Shown: positions 9,757 to 18,800 of the stretch, in pieces
Layout of the letters: each line of letters starts with the position of its first letter
How positions within the stretch are numbered: the stretch's first letter is position 1
Made by a program: the position numbers and the translations under genes
Assembly: GCA_964499235.1 (NCBI GenBank)
Contig: CAZCKC010000004.1
Coordinates: 15,128-79,127 of the forward strand
DNA length: 64,000 nt
Origin: JAFGRR01 sp964499235
GTDB taxonomy: Bacteria > Planctomycetota > Phycisphaerae > UBA1845 > Fen-1342
Reading direction: 5' to 3'
Notes under the pieces: generated by a model
The model's database searches: none
What the model saw: the letters and a program-made list of their open reading frames with translations, nothing else
What the model was told of the DNA's origin: nothing

Positions 9757-11275
9757 CGGCGATTGTCTCGGCAGAAGTATTCGCGGCGTTAGTGGCCGCT
9801 TCGGGTTCGGCTTGGTCCAGCTGGTGCAGCGCTTGGAGATAGCGCAGGACGACGGCGCTCTCGCTCCACGGCACGACAAAGGGTTGCTGTTGCGACTCCG
9901 CAACGACGTGGGTTGTGCTGAATACCGCGGCGGGATGTGCGGCCGGCGCGACGACCGGTGGCTGTGTCGTGAAGTCCACCGCGGAGGGGCCCGGATTCAA
10001 TTGACCGCGCAGGAAGTCCGGCTCCGGTACGCCCATGACCATCGTACCCGTGCCGCGGGTCTTCTTCGTCGCGGAGGGTCCGCCGCGGCCCGTTCCCGGC
10101 CGGCCACGATCCGGGCCGGTGATCCCAAGATCGCGCGAGGGGGCGGCCCGACGATCGGGTAAGCGCAGCCGCGAGCCGCCGCGCTGCTGCTGGCCAGCGT
10201 CGGATTCTTCCGCTTCCTCGGCCGCTTCGGGGCTCGCGTCGTTCTCGCCGTCCTGCGGGAAGTCCCGCACGGCCAGCTCCGCATCAATGCCGACCGAGCG
10301 CCCCGCAGCCGAGGCGGCGGCCGCGATGCCAGCCCGCGACGCCGCGTCGGCGGAAGAGGCGGGCTGCGACTCTGCGGTGGGGGGGGCGTCGGTGCTGGCG
10401 CGCGGTGGCGGCGCAGGCGTGGCTTTGTCCGTTTGAGCGGTTAGCTCGCCGGCCGCGCCGGCGGCCGCGTTGGGCGACACGCCGCGCGGAGCGCCCGTGC
10501 CAGCGGCAGGGCTGGAGCGTGAATTAAAGCGCGTGATTTCGGAGCTGCTTTCCGGCGGGGCTGCTGCGGCAAGGATGTCGGCTGGTGCGCGGCGATCGCG
10601 GCGGATTTCTGCGACCGGCGTTTCGGTCTCGCGCTGGTCGTTCCGTGCGCGCTCATCTTCGGTAGCGCTTGGCCGAGCGGCCGCGCGTTGCTCCGTGTTC
10701 CCGCGATCCGGTGCCGACACGCTAGAGGGCGCGCTGCCCAACGGCAGCCAGGCCAGGCCAAGCAAGACCACGCTGCTGACGCCGGCGAGCTTCAGCACCC
10801 GGGTCGGCAGGTGCACCGGCCGGAGGCGCGGGGACATCCCCTGCACGCGTTCGGCGTGGTCGAGGCCCTGGGCGATAGCCAACTCGTCGAAGCCGGTTCG
10901 GTGGGGTGTCGCGGTCAACGCCACCGCGTTGGTGATGAGGTTGTGGCGATGCGTAGCGAGATCGAGCCGTTGCGCGCTCTCGAGCAGCGTGGGTACGCGC
11001 CGCCACGCGGCCAGCCGGGCCACAGCAATTGGCGCAGCGGCGGCTGCAATGAGCAACAGTCCGGCCGCCAGCTGCAACGCCGGGGCAATTGCCACGAGCG
11101 CGGCGTTCAGCGACAACGCGAGCGCGGCGACCGCCAGCAAGCACAAACCCGCGCCCCATACGAGGCTGTCGGCCGCCGCCTGCTGCGCGGTTCGGCGCTG
11201 CACGGCCGCACGGGCGGGTGCAAGCAGATCGCTCAGGCGCGCGCGGGCGTTGGTTTCTGGGGGGGGGCTACTCAC
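9749..11275 (-). CDS. Membrane protein with long low-complexity tail, MoxR operon
   Basis: This 508-aa protein starts at GTG 11275, overlapping the upstream stop (GTGAGTAG). Residues about 1-175 carry two close hydrophobic helices near 40-90, a soluble helical stretch and a third helix near 165-185. That layout resembles membrane components seen in Bat-type operons. Residues about 190-430 are Ala/Pro/Ser/Thr/Glu/Arg-rich and probably disordered, with short Gly/Arg patches (GRPGTGRGG). The last 80 residues are more ordered and contain an aromatic patch (QQQPFVVPWSESAVVLRYL). No family is recognised with confidence. The position between the exported 780-aa protein and MoxR suggests a structural part of the same envelope system. 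Confidence 0.75.
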   Translation of the reverse strand: MSSPPPETNARARLSDLLAPARAAVQRRTAQQAAADSLVWGAGLCLLAVAALALSLNAALVAIAPALQLAAGLLLIAAAAAPIAVARLAAWRRVPTLLESAQRLDLATHRHNLITNAVALTATPHRTGFDELAIAQGLDHAERVQGMSPRLRPVHLPTRVLKLAGVSSVVLLGLAWLPLGSAPSSVSAPDRGNTEQRAAARPSATEDERARNDQRETETPVAEIRRDRRAPADILAAAAPPESSSEITRFNSRSSPAAGTGAPRGVSPNAAAGAAGELTAQTDKATPAPPPRASTDAPPTAESQPASSADAASRAGIAAAASAAGRSVGIDAELAVRDFPQDGENDASPEAAEEAEESDAGQQQRGGSRLRLPDRRAAPSRDLGITGPDRGRPGTGRGGPSATKKTRGTGTMVMGVPEPDFLRGQLNPGPSAVDFTTQPPVVAPAAHPAAVFSTTHVVAESQQQPFVVPWSESAVVLRYLQALHQLDQAEPEAATNAANTSAETIADE

Positions 11276-13610
11276 CGGCTCCTCCTTCGGCCGCCGGCAC
11301 CGGTTGGGCCGCGACGGCGATCAGCTTGCCGGAGGGCGCCGTCTCGAGCAATGCCACGATCAATAATTGGTCGCGGTCGATGAGGATCGGTTTCATGGCC
11401 GGCGGCGGATCGATCGCACCCAGCCGCTCGGCGTGCGCGTCTGATAATGCAGCGACGTCCAGGTCGAGCGCGAGGGGCGCGTCTGTCGGCAACGCGTCGA
11501 GGGGCGTCCCACCCGGCGGTGTCAGCGTCCCACGAACGACGTTGCGATGCAGGGGGCGCTTACTGGGCCCGATCAGCATCGCGACCGACTCGCAGGCGAG
11601 CACATGCAGCCGGCTGACACGGCGGGCGGCGGTGGGGATCGAAACCTCGACCGTGACGCGGCGGCCGTCGATCGCGAGCCCGAGCCGCCGCCCGCTCGTA
11701 TCGACTGAGAATGGTCCCAGCGCCGCGATGCTTTCGCGGTAGCGGGTCAGGACATCGGTTGCCTGGCGGTCGTCGCCGCCTGCCCGGCTCAGCAGCGCGC
11801 CGTTGACATACAACGCCGGCACGCCGTCGACGCCGAGCTGTTCGGCCCGTGCTCTGGCTGCCGCCGTCGCGAGCGCGTCATCGACGTGATGCTGGACCAG
11901 CACCGTCTCGGCGGGGGCGTAGTACTCAATCAGGGCTTCGAATGCGATCTCGGCCGCCTGCGTGGCCGGCGCGTCGACGCTGGTGAAGAGCTCGATCAGC
12001 GCGGGAGCGGCCATACCTTTTTCGGGGTCGAATTGCTCGACCAGGCCGAGGCGCGGGATGCGGCCTTCGAGCAGCTGTTGGGCGTCCGGTAAGGTGAAGT
12101 CCGTGCGGAACTCCGGATCATTGTTCAGCCGGCTCAGCGAGCGGAGCGCCCCGATTGGCGGCTCGTCGACCAACGCGGCGATCAGGTAGCGTGACCACGC
12201 CCGGGTCCGCTGTCCGGTTTCCTCGTACAGGCGTCCCAGCCAGAAGTTGACGTAGGCGTCCTGGGGGAGCCCAAAGACGGCCGAGAGGAGCATCCGCCGC
12301 GCCTGCCGATGGTCGCCCCTGAGCAGGGCGACCAGCCCCTCGCGGGCGTTGAGCTGATGGACGGCTGTCGCGTTGAGGTCGGCGGACTGGTAGCGGCGTC
12401 CGATTTCGACGGCATTCATCGCCAATGCCAGGGCGTCGTCGCGTTCCTCTTCCAGTGCGATCAGGTCGTCGGCGACCCGGACCAGGCGTTCGGCGCGGCG
12501 CTCGGGTGGGGCAGTCCGCGCGATCCACGCCATCGCCTCCTGGAGGTCCCCATGATCGGCGTCGGGATCGTCGAGTTCCATCAGGAGCAGGGTCTCGCTG
12601 GCCTCATCCGCCAGGCGCGTTTCGCCGTGTGAGGCCAGGAATTCCCGTACGCCCGCGATGTTGTTGGCCGCCCGGGCGACGAAGAACCGCTGTTCGTGCA
12701 GGGGAGGATCTGGGGGGCGGACGGGGGTGAGTCGCAGGAGCCGCTCGTCGACGCGAATCTCGAGTTCGAACGCGCTCAGGCAGCGGGTGCCCAGCGAAAT
12801 GTCGGGCCGCGGCGCCGGAAAGCCTGAAAAGTCCGACGGCCGAAAGACGGCGTACTCCGCCAGGTTGACCCCGCCAAGGATGACGGTCGGGAGGTCGCCG
12901 CCTGGGAAGCCGAGGTCGGCTGCCCGCGGGGCGCTGACACGGGTGTCGGCCTCGCTGGTCACGAACCGGGTCCGCAGCGTGACGTCGCCGGGTCCGCGGG
13001 CGGTGAGCCAGTAGCCGTAGGTGACCGGCTCGAGCGCGAGCCAGCTGCCGTTCTCGGCATCTCCAGTCGCGCGGGCCGGCGCGAGCGACAGCATCCCACG
13101 ATCGAAGGCGACCGATAATCGATAACCCGAAAACGCGGGCAACCCCAGCACGCCGATCACCGGCAGGTTGTCGAGGGTGGCCGCGTGTTCGCGAGTCAGC
13201 GTCTCGAGTGGTTCGAGGTCACGGGCGACGACCTCGAGGTCGGCCAGCTGCACGCGCGATTCCTGGAAGGTGACGGTCGCCTCTCCGGTGGACTGGATGC
13301 CGATTGCGGCCGCGCTGCGGGTGTGCAGCAGCAGGGGGGCGCGGACCCCGAGATCAACGGCCAGGTAGCCGGGGACCTCAATATCTTGGGCCTTCAGCGT
13401 GACGCGGGCGACCGGCGTGCCGTCCAGCGCTGCGAGCGTGATCTGGTTCTCGACGGCGGCGGTGCTGACAGCCAGCAGCAGCAACCCCGGCACCGCGAGC
13501 CAGCCCGGGTGAGGGCGAGCCCGTCGATGGCCAGCAATGCTCGGCGTTGAGACTCTCCGCGTGGCGGTGCAGTGGCGGGGAGCGGTCGGAGATTCAAATT
13601 GTTTTTCCAT
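11268..13610 (-). CDS. Exported protein: degenerate retropepsin-like plus DUF1223/thioredoxin-like domains
   Basis: This 780-aa protein is the first gene of the MoxR operon in view. After a basic N-terminus comes a signal-type helix (WLAVPGLLLLAVSTAA, about 37-52). Residues about 55-250 look like a retropepsin-type aspartic protease half: YLAVDLGVRAP near residue 86, then GVLGLPAFSGYRLSVAFD. The usual D-T/S-G is DLG, so activity is doubtful. The middle is helical and TPR-like. At about 538 the sequence IELFTSVDAPATQAAE matches the start of DUF1223/thioredoxin-like proteins (normally ELFTSQGCSSCPPAD), and VDGVPALYVNG is the cis-Pro region. Both cysteines are absent. A beta-rich C-terminus follows. 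A scaffold or binding role built from two dead enzyme folds is inferred. A weak -10 (TATGAT, 13628-13623) lies upstream. Confidence 0.75.
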   Translation of the reverse strand: MEKQFESPTAPRHCTATRRVSTPSIAGHRRARPHPGWLAVPGLLLLAVSTAAVENQITLAALDGTPVARVTLKAQDIEVPGYLAVDLGVRAPLLLHTRSAAAIGIQSTGEATVTFQESRVQLADLEVVARDLEPLETLTREHAATLDNLPVIGVLGLPAFSGYRLSVAFDRGMLSLAPARATGDAENGSWLALEPVTYGYWLTARGPGDVTLRTRFVTSEADTRVSAPRAADLGFPGGDLPTVILGGVNLAEYAVFRPSDFSGFPAPRPDISLGTRCLSAFELEIRVDERLLRLTPVRPPDPPLHEQRFFVARAANNIAGVREFLASHGETRLADEASETLLLMELDDPDADHGDLQEAMAWIARTAPPERRAERLVRVADDLIALEEERDDALALAMNAVEIGRRYQSADLNATAVHQLNAREGLVALLRGDHRQARRMLLSAVFGLPQDAYVNFWLGRLYEETGQRTRAWSRYLIAALVDEPPIGALRSLSRLNNDPEFRTDFTLPDAQQLLEGRIPRLGLVEQFDPEKGMAAPALIELFTSVDAPATQAAEIAFEALIEYYAPAETVLVQHHVDDALATAAARARAEQLGVDGVPALYVNGALLSRAGGDDRQATDVLTRYRESIAALGPFSVDTSGRRLGLAIDGRRVTVEVSIPTAARRVSRLHVLACESVAMLIGPSKRPLHRNVVRGTLTPPGGTPLDALPTDAPLALDLDVAALSDAHAERLGAIDPPPAMKPILIDRDQLLIVALLETAPSGKLIAVAAQPVPAAEGGAGE

Positions 13611-13720
13611 CGCGTTGAGTTTATCATACTGTCCGGTTGACGCACGTCACATATGTGGTGGGACGCCGATCACTGTTCAGGCGGACCGCCTTCACGAACT
13701 ACTTTCCTTGGGAGGGGAAG

Positions 13721-14776
13721 ATGAGCAGCTTCAAGACCCTATTGGCTTCGGCCGCGCTCCTGGCTTTCATCGGGGCGGCGCAGGCCCAGTACAAGACCGT
13801 CCTCACGTTCGAGGACATGATCAGCCCGATTGCCGGCGATCCGAGCACGCTCGCCGCGTCGGTCAACAATGGAACGACGTCCTTCCACGCGATCAAACGT
13901 TCCGGGCCGTCGGAATCGTGGGTTGTCAAGGTCGACGGCTTCAACACCGACGCGCCCTCGGCGTCACTGTTGTTTGACTGGGGTCCGTCGAACCTGAACC
14001 CCGGTCGGGCGTTCGGTCTGGCGGGCAACGACCTGGTGATCGGCGACGGCACCGATGATGCGGTCTACAAGATCGACACGACGACCGGCCTGCGGGCGGA
14101 GTACCTCTCAAAGGCGCAGCTGTTCGCGCAGACGGGCGGCGACTCACTGCAGGGCAACAGCAGCATCGTGCGTCCGGACGGCGAGCTGGTCTTCCTCGAG
14201 CTCGACACGGACGCCCTGTGGGTCACCAACGGTCCGGGCTTGGTGACCGAGTTCGTCTCGAACGAGGCGCTGCTCAATGCGACGGGCAGCGACTCGGTCA
14301 GCAGCCAGATCGCCCTCGACAACGACGGCAAGTACTACTACGGCAACAGCTCGACCGACTCGATCTACGTCATCGATGACGAGATCCCGGTCGTGACCCC
14401 CGGCGACAACATCCTGGAGCTGGTGACCGGCGACATGGTGAGCGCGGTGACCGGCAATGCCTCAGTCAGCTACGGCGACATGATCTTCAACCCGACCGAC
14501 GGGCTGATCTACGTCCGCGAGCTCATCTCGCGGACGTTCGTGTCGTTCGATCCGGATAATCCCGCCGGCACGATCGCGGCCGTTCTGACCCGTGACCAGC
14601 TCGAGGCCGGCCCGGCGGAAAGCGCCTTTACGATCGGCCCCTTCAGCCTCGTGGACGGGCAGCTGGCCTGGAGCCTGAACGCGTTCAGCAGTGGCGTCAC
14701 CGGTTACTACGCGATCCCTGAGCCGAGCACGCTGCTGATGCTGACGCTGCTCGTGCCGATGTTCCGCCGCCGCTAG
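13721..14776 (+). CDS. PEP-CTERM sorted exported protein
   Basis: This 351-aa protein starts at ATG 13721, after a strong GGGAGGGGAAG ribosome site. An earlier in-frame start at 13637 lacks one and would bury the signal peptide. The signal peptide is MSSFKTLLASAALLAFIGAAQA. The mature part is Asp/Gly/Ser-rich with repeated YxxD/IDD strands and may be a beta-propeller-like fold. The tail reads YYAIPEPSTLLMLTLLVPM followed by FRRR, the PEP-CTERM signal that exosortase/archaeosortase systems recognise. The protein is therefore exported and probably processed to the cell surface or matrix. No enzymatic motif is visible. It stands alone, followed by a terminator. Confidence 0.85.
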   Translation: MSSFKTLLASAALLAFIGAAQAQYKTVLTFEDMISPIAGDPSTLAASVNNGTTSFHAIKRSGPSESWVVKVDGFNTDAPSASLLFDWGPSNLNPGRAFGLAGNDLVIGDGTDDAVYKIDTTTGLRAEYLSKAQLFAQTGGDSLQGNSSIVRPDGELVFLELDTDALWVTNGPGLVTEFVSNEALLNATGSDSVSSQIALDNDGKYYYGNSSTDSIYVIDDEIPVVTPGDNILELVTGDMVSAVTGNASVSYGDMIFNPTDGLIYVRELISRTFVSFDPDNPAGTIAAVLTRDQLEAGPAESAFTIGPFSLVDGQLAWSLNAFSSGVTGYYAIPEPSTLLMLTLLVPMFRRR

Positions 14777-14807
14777 CGTCCGGCGCGTCAACCCAACCCG
14801 CCACCCC

Positions 14808-14850
14808 GCCGGCCGGCCGCCCGCTCACCCCGGGTCGCCGGCCGGCTTTT
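14808..14850 (+). terminator. Rho-independent-type terminator after the PEP-CTERM gene
   Basis: GCCGGCCGGC at 14808-14817 and again at 14837-14846 is self-complementary and forms a 10-bp GC stem. The second arm is directly followed by TTTT at 14847-14850. It sits 31 bases after the stop of the PEP-CTERM gene. Confidence 0.75.
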
Positions 14851-14942
14851 GCTTGGCGCCACAGCGGCTGCGTCACATTGGTTTCAACACACGTGAAAGC
14901 CGGCGACACGGTTAGCCGCAATGGCCGCTCTAGCATTCAAGC

Positions 14943-15788
14943 ATGGGCGCGTGGCTCTCTTACGGCTTTGACGCGATCGAGCATGCCTTTCATCGCTTTG
15001 GCAGCCGGCGGTTCGCCACGGGGTTGATCCTTGTCTTCCTGCTGACGCTGGTGGTGGTGGAGCTGCGCCGGCAGAACCTGCTGCCGGCGGCGCTGGCCGG
15101 GGTGCCGACGAGCCACTTCGCGGCCGTCAGCGTCGCGATGACCGTGCTGCTGGCATACGAGGTCGCGTCGCTGATCTTCGCGATCCCGCGCTCGACCACC
15201 AACATGGTCGGCAAGCAGTTCGAGGTCCTGGCGCTGATCTTGCTTCGGAAGGCGATCACCGAGCTCGAGAAACTCCCCGAGCCGCTCGAATGGGAAAGCG
15301 TCCGGGCGACGATCATCACGATGAGCAGCGAGGCGGTAGGCGCACTGGCGATCTTCGTTGTGCTTGGCTTCTACTACCACGTGGCGCGCAATATTCAGCC
15401 GATCTTCGGTGGCCCAACGCTGGGGAGCTTCATTCGCGACAAGAAGGCCGTCGCGTTGCTGTTACTGATCGGCGCGACCGTCCTGGTCGTTCAGACCGCG
15501 TTCGCTTGGCAACGAAACGGCGAGCTCGCGCCGCTCTTCGTGCAGTTCTACACGCTGCTGGTGTTCGGCGACGTATTGCTCGTGCTGGTGTCGCTCCGCT
15601 ACAGCGACCGATTTGGCGTCGTCTTCCGCAACACCGCGTTCGTGATCGCCACGGTGTTCATTCGCTTCTCGTTGGTGGCAGACGGCTGGCTGGTGCCGGT
15701 GATCGCGGTGGCGGCCGCCGTTTACGCGCTGGGCGTCGCGTACGCGTACAACCGCTTCAACCGGGTAATGGAACACGCGCAGCCGTGA
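14943..15788 (+). CDS. Seven-helix membrane protein of unknown function
   Basis: This 281-aa protein starts at ATG 14943. I count about seven hydrophobic segments: near residues 25-43, 59-81, 123-147, 169-189, 197-218, 226-246 and 248-270. A soluble loop of about 35 residues lies between helices 2 and 3 (NMVGKQFEVLALILLRKAIT). No signal peptide, transporter signature or enzyme motif is recognised. The gene converges on the hybrid kinase gene, 41 bases away, with its own terminator-isolated upstream region. It may be an integral sensor or a small-molecule membrane protein, but nothing in the sequence decides this. Confidence 0.75.
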   Translation: MGAWLSYGFDAIEHAFHRFGSRRFATGLILVFLLTLVVVELRRQNLLPAALAGVPTSHFAAVSVAMTVLLAYEVASLIFAIPRSTTNMVGKQFEVLALILLRKAITELEKLPEPLEWESVRATIITMSSEAVGALAIFVVLGFYYHVARNIQPIFGGPTLGSFIRDKKAVALLLLIGATVLVVQTAFAWQRNGELAPLFVQFYTLLVFGDVLLVLVSLRYSDRFGVVFRNTAFVIATVFIRFSLVADGWLVPVIAVAAAVYALGVAYAYNRFNRVMEHAQP

Positions 15789-15829
15789 GCCGCTCGCGAC
15801 CGATGTGGTGTCGAGGGTGCGGTGCGGGC

Positions 15830-18800
15830 TCAGAAGCGCGAGGTGGCGTCGGACGGGCCACCGTCCGCGTGGCGCCCGGCGTCGACCGACGTCCGCGTCA
15901 TGGCCGTCTGTAGCGTCGCCACCAGCTGCGCCCGGTCGATCGGCTTGGTGGCGTAGTCGTCGCAGCCGGCGTCGAGGCACTTCTGCCGGTCGGCGGCCAT
16001 CGCGTGGGCGGTCAGCGCCACGATGGCGCCGCGGTAGCCGCGTTCGCGCAGCGTGCTCGTCGCGGTGTAGCCGTCCATCACGGGCATCTGCATGTCCATG
16101 AGGATCAGGTCGAACGGCGTGCCTTCATGCTCGGCCGCCAGTGCCGCGTCGACCGCCAGGGCCCCGTTCTCGACGACCGTCACCGTCGCGCCCGCCTTCT
16201 TCAGCAGGTGGGCGATCAGCCGCTGGTTGTCGGGGCCGTCCTCCGCCAGCAGGACCCGGCCCGTCAGCGGCGGCGTCGCGGTGGTTGCCGGCGCCGCTTG
16301 CTGCGGCGCGGCCTGCGCGCGCGGCGCCGCCACCAGCGGTATCGCGTCAAGCGGTCCGGTCGCGACCGTCAGCCGGAAGCAGCTGCCGGCCCCGGGCTCG
16401 GTCCAGACCACCCGCACGTCGCCGCCGAGCGCCTCGGCGAGCCGCTTGCTGATGGTCAGCCCCAGCCCGGTGCCGCCGAACTTGCGGGTCGTCGACGTGT
16501 CGGCCTGGGCGAAGGGTTGGAAGAGCTTGTCGGCCTGGTCCGAGGTCATCCCCAGCCCGCTGTCGCTGACGTCGAACTCAAGCCGCGGCCCGGTGTCGGC
16601 GGTCGGCACGAGGCGGACGGTCAGCGTCACGTGGCCGACCTCGGTGAACTTGATCGCGTTGCCCAGCAGGTTGATCAGGATCTGGCGCAGCCGCGTCGGG
16701 TCGCTCTGGATCGTCGCGGGCAGGGCGTTCTCGAACGCGACGCGTAGGTCGAGCCCCTTGGCCGCGCTGCGGACGCGCACCAGCGACTCGACTTCGCCGA
16801 CCAGCTCGGCGGGCGCGCAGGCGATCTGCTCGACCGTCAGCTTGCCCGCCTCGATCTTGGAGAGGTCGAGGATGTCGTTGATCAGCTGGATCAGGTAGTC
16901 GCCGTTGCGCCCGACGACGTCGAGGTACTCGAGGTACTCGTTCCGCCCAAATTCGCAGCTGCGCGGACAGGCGTCGCGGGCCGCCTCGGTGAAGCCCAGG
17001 ATCGCGGTCATCGGAGTACGGATCTCGTGGCTCATGTTGGCGAGGAACTCGCTCTTGGCGGCGTTGGCGGCGGCCGCCTCGGCCGCGAGGCTGTTCGCCC
17101 GGGCGGTCTGCTCGGCCAGCAGGTGGTTGAGCGCCTCGAGCTTCGCCTTGGCGGCCTCGGAGGATTGCAGGAGCTGCAACGCCTCCTCGCGCGCCTGGCT
17201 GAGTTCCGTGACGTCGACGAACGATTCGATGCCGCCGACGATCTCACCGCGGTCGTCACGGACCAGCTCGGCGTTCTTGACGACCACGAGCTGCCGTCCG
17301 TCCGCGGTCTGCAGCGTGCACTGCTTGCGGAAGATTCGCCGGGTTCGCTGCGAATCGAAAAGACCGCAGTGGTCGCGGCACGGCGCGCCCTCGAGCACGC
17401 AGCAGTGCTCGCCGATGATCGCGTCCCGCGAATAGCCAGTGGCGGCGACGAAGGCGTCGTTCACCTCGGTGATCCGCTGGTCGACGTCGACCATGAACAC
17501 GGCCGTCGCGGCGGTCTCGATGATGGTCTGCTGGAAGCGGATGGCGGACTGGAGCTGCTCCTCGCTCCGCTTGCGGTCGGTGATGTCGCGGCTGATGCCG
17601 AGGATCCCCAGCGGCTGGCCCTCACCATCCCCGTAGGGCGTCTTGATGGTGTCCAGCAGGACCTTCCGGCCGTCGGGATAGGTCACGGCTTCCTCGTTGT
17701 GCCGCGCGGCGCCGAACCGCATCGTTTCCGCGTCGTGGGCCCGGAAGGAGTCTGCCACGGCCGCGTCGAAGAGATCGTGGTCGGTGTGGCCGATGATCGC
17801 CTCGCGGGGTCGTCCGACGAACTCGGCGAAGCTTGGATTACAGCCGAGGTAGACGCCGTCGAGCGACTTGTAGAAGATCAAGTCCGGCACTGCGTCGAGC
17901 AGCAAGCTGATGAAGGCGGCCTGGGCCCGCAGCTCCTGCTCGGCCTGCTTGCGATCGGTAATGTCACGCGCCGCGGCATAGATCAGGTCGCCGTTGGACT
18001 TCGAGCGCCACTCGATCCAGCGATAGCTCCCGTCGGCGCAGCGGTAGCGGTTCTCGAAGCTCAGGACATCCTGCTGGCCGGCGAGCTGCTCCATGGTCGC
18101 GACGGTTGCCGGCACGTCGTCCGGGTGCACGTAGTCGAGGAAGCGCTGGTTCTGCAGCGCCGCCGCGGGATAGCCGAGTACGCGCTCCCACTCCGGGTTG
18201 AGGCGCAGGAACCGGCCCTCGGTGTCGGCGATGCACAGCAGGTCTAGGCTAGAGTTGAAATAGCGCTCGAGTTCGGCCGACTTGGCCCGCAGCGCTTCCT
18301 CGGCCTGCTTGCGATCGGTGATGTCGGAGTGGGTGCCGAACATCATCTCCGGCTGGCCGTCCGCGGTCCACGAGACGACCCGTCCCCGGCCGTGGACCCA
18401 GACCCAGTGGCCGTCGCGGTGCCGGATGCGGAACTCGCAGCCGAAGTACGCGCTGCGTCCCGCGAAATGCTCCTCGAGCAGCGCGGCCGCACGGGCGCTG
18501 TCCTCCGGGTGCATGAAGTGCTGCCAAGTTTCGACCGTGGTCGGCTGGAGCTCGGCCAAGGAATAGCCGACCATCTCCGCCCAGCGCGGGTTGAAGACGG
18601 TGGCGCCGGTCTGGACGTTCCACTCCCAGGTGCCGACGTTGGTGGCCTCGATCACGTTCGACAGCCGCTGCCGCTCGGCGGCGGCCGCCGCCCGGGCCGC
18701 CTCGGCATCCTCCATCATGCTCAGCGCCACCCGCCGGCCGTGGTCGAGCTCGGCGGCCTTACAGCGGAGCTGCTCCTCGGTCTGCTTCTGCTCGGTGACG

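Noticed and set aside
8387..9792. Two long plus-strand frames over the DUF58 and MoxR genes
   Set aside because: The opposite strand encodes well-known families with intact motifs; the plus-strand products match nothing recognisable.
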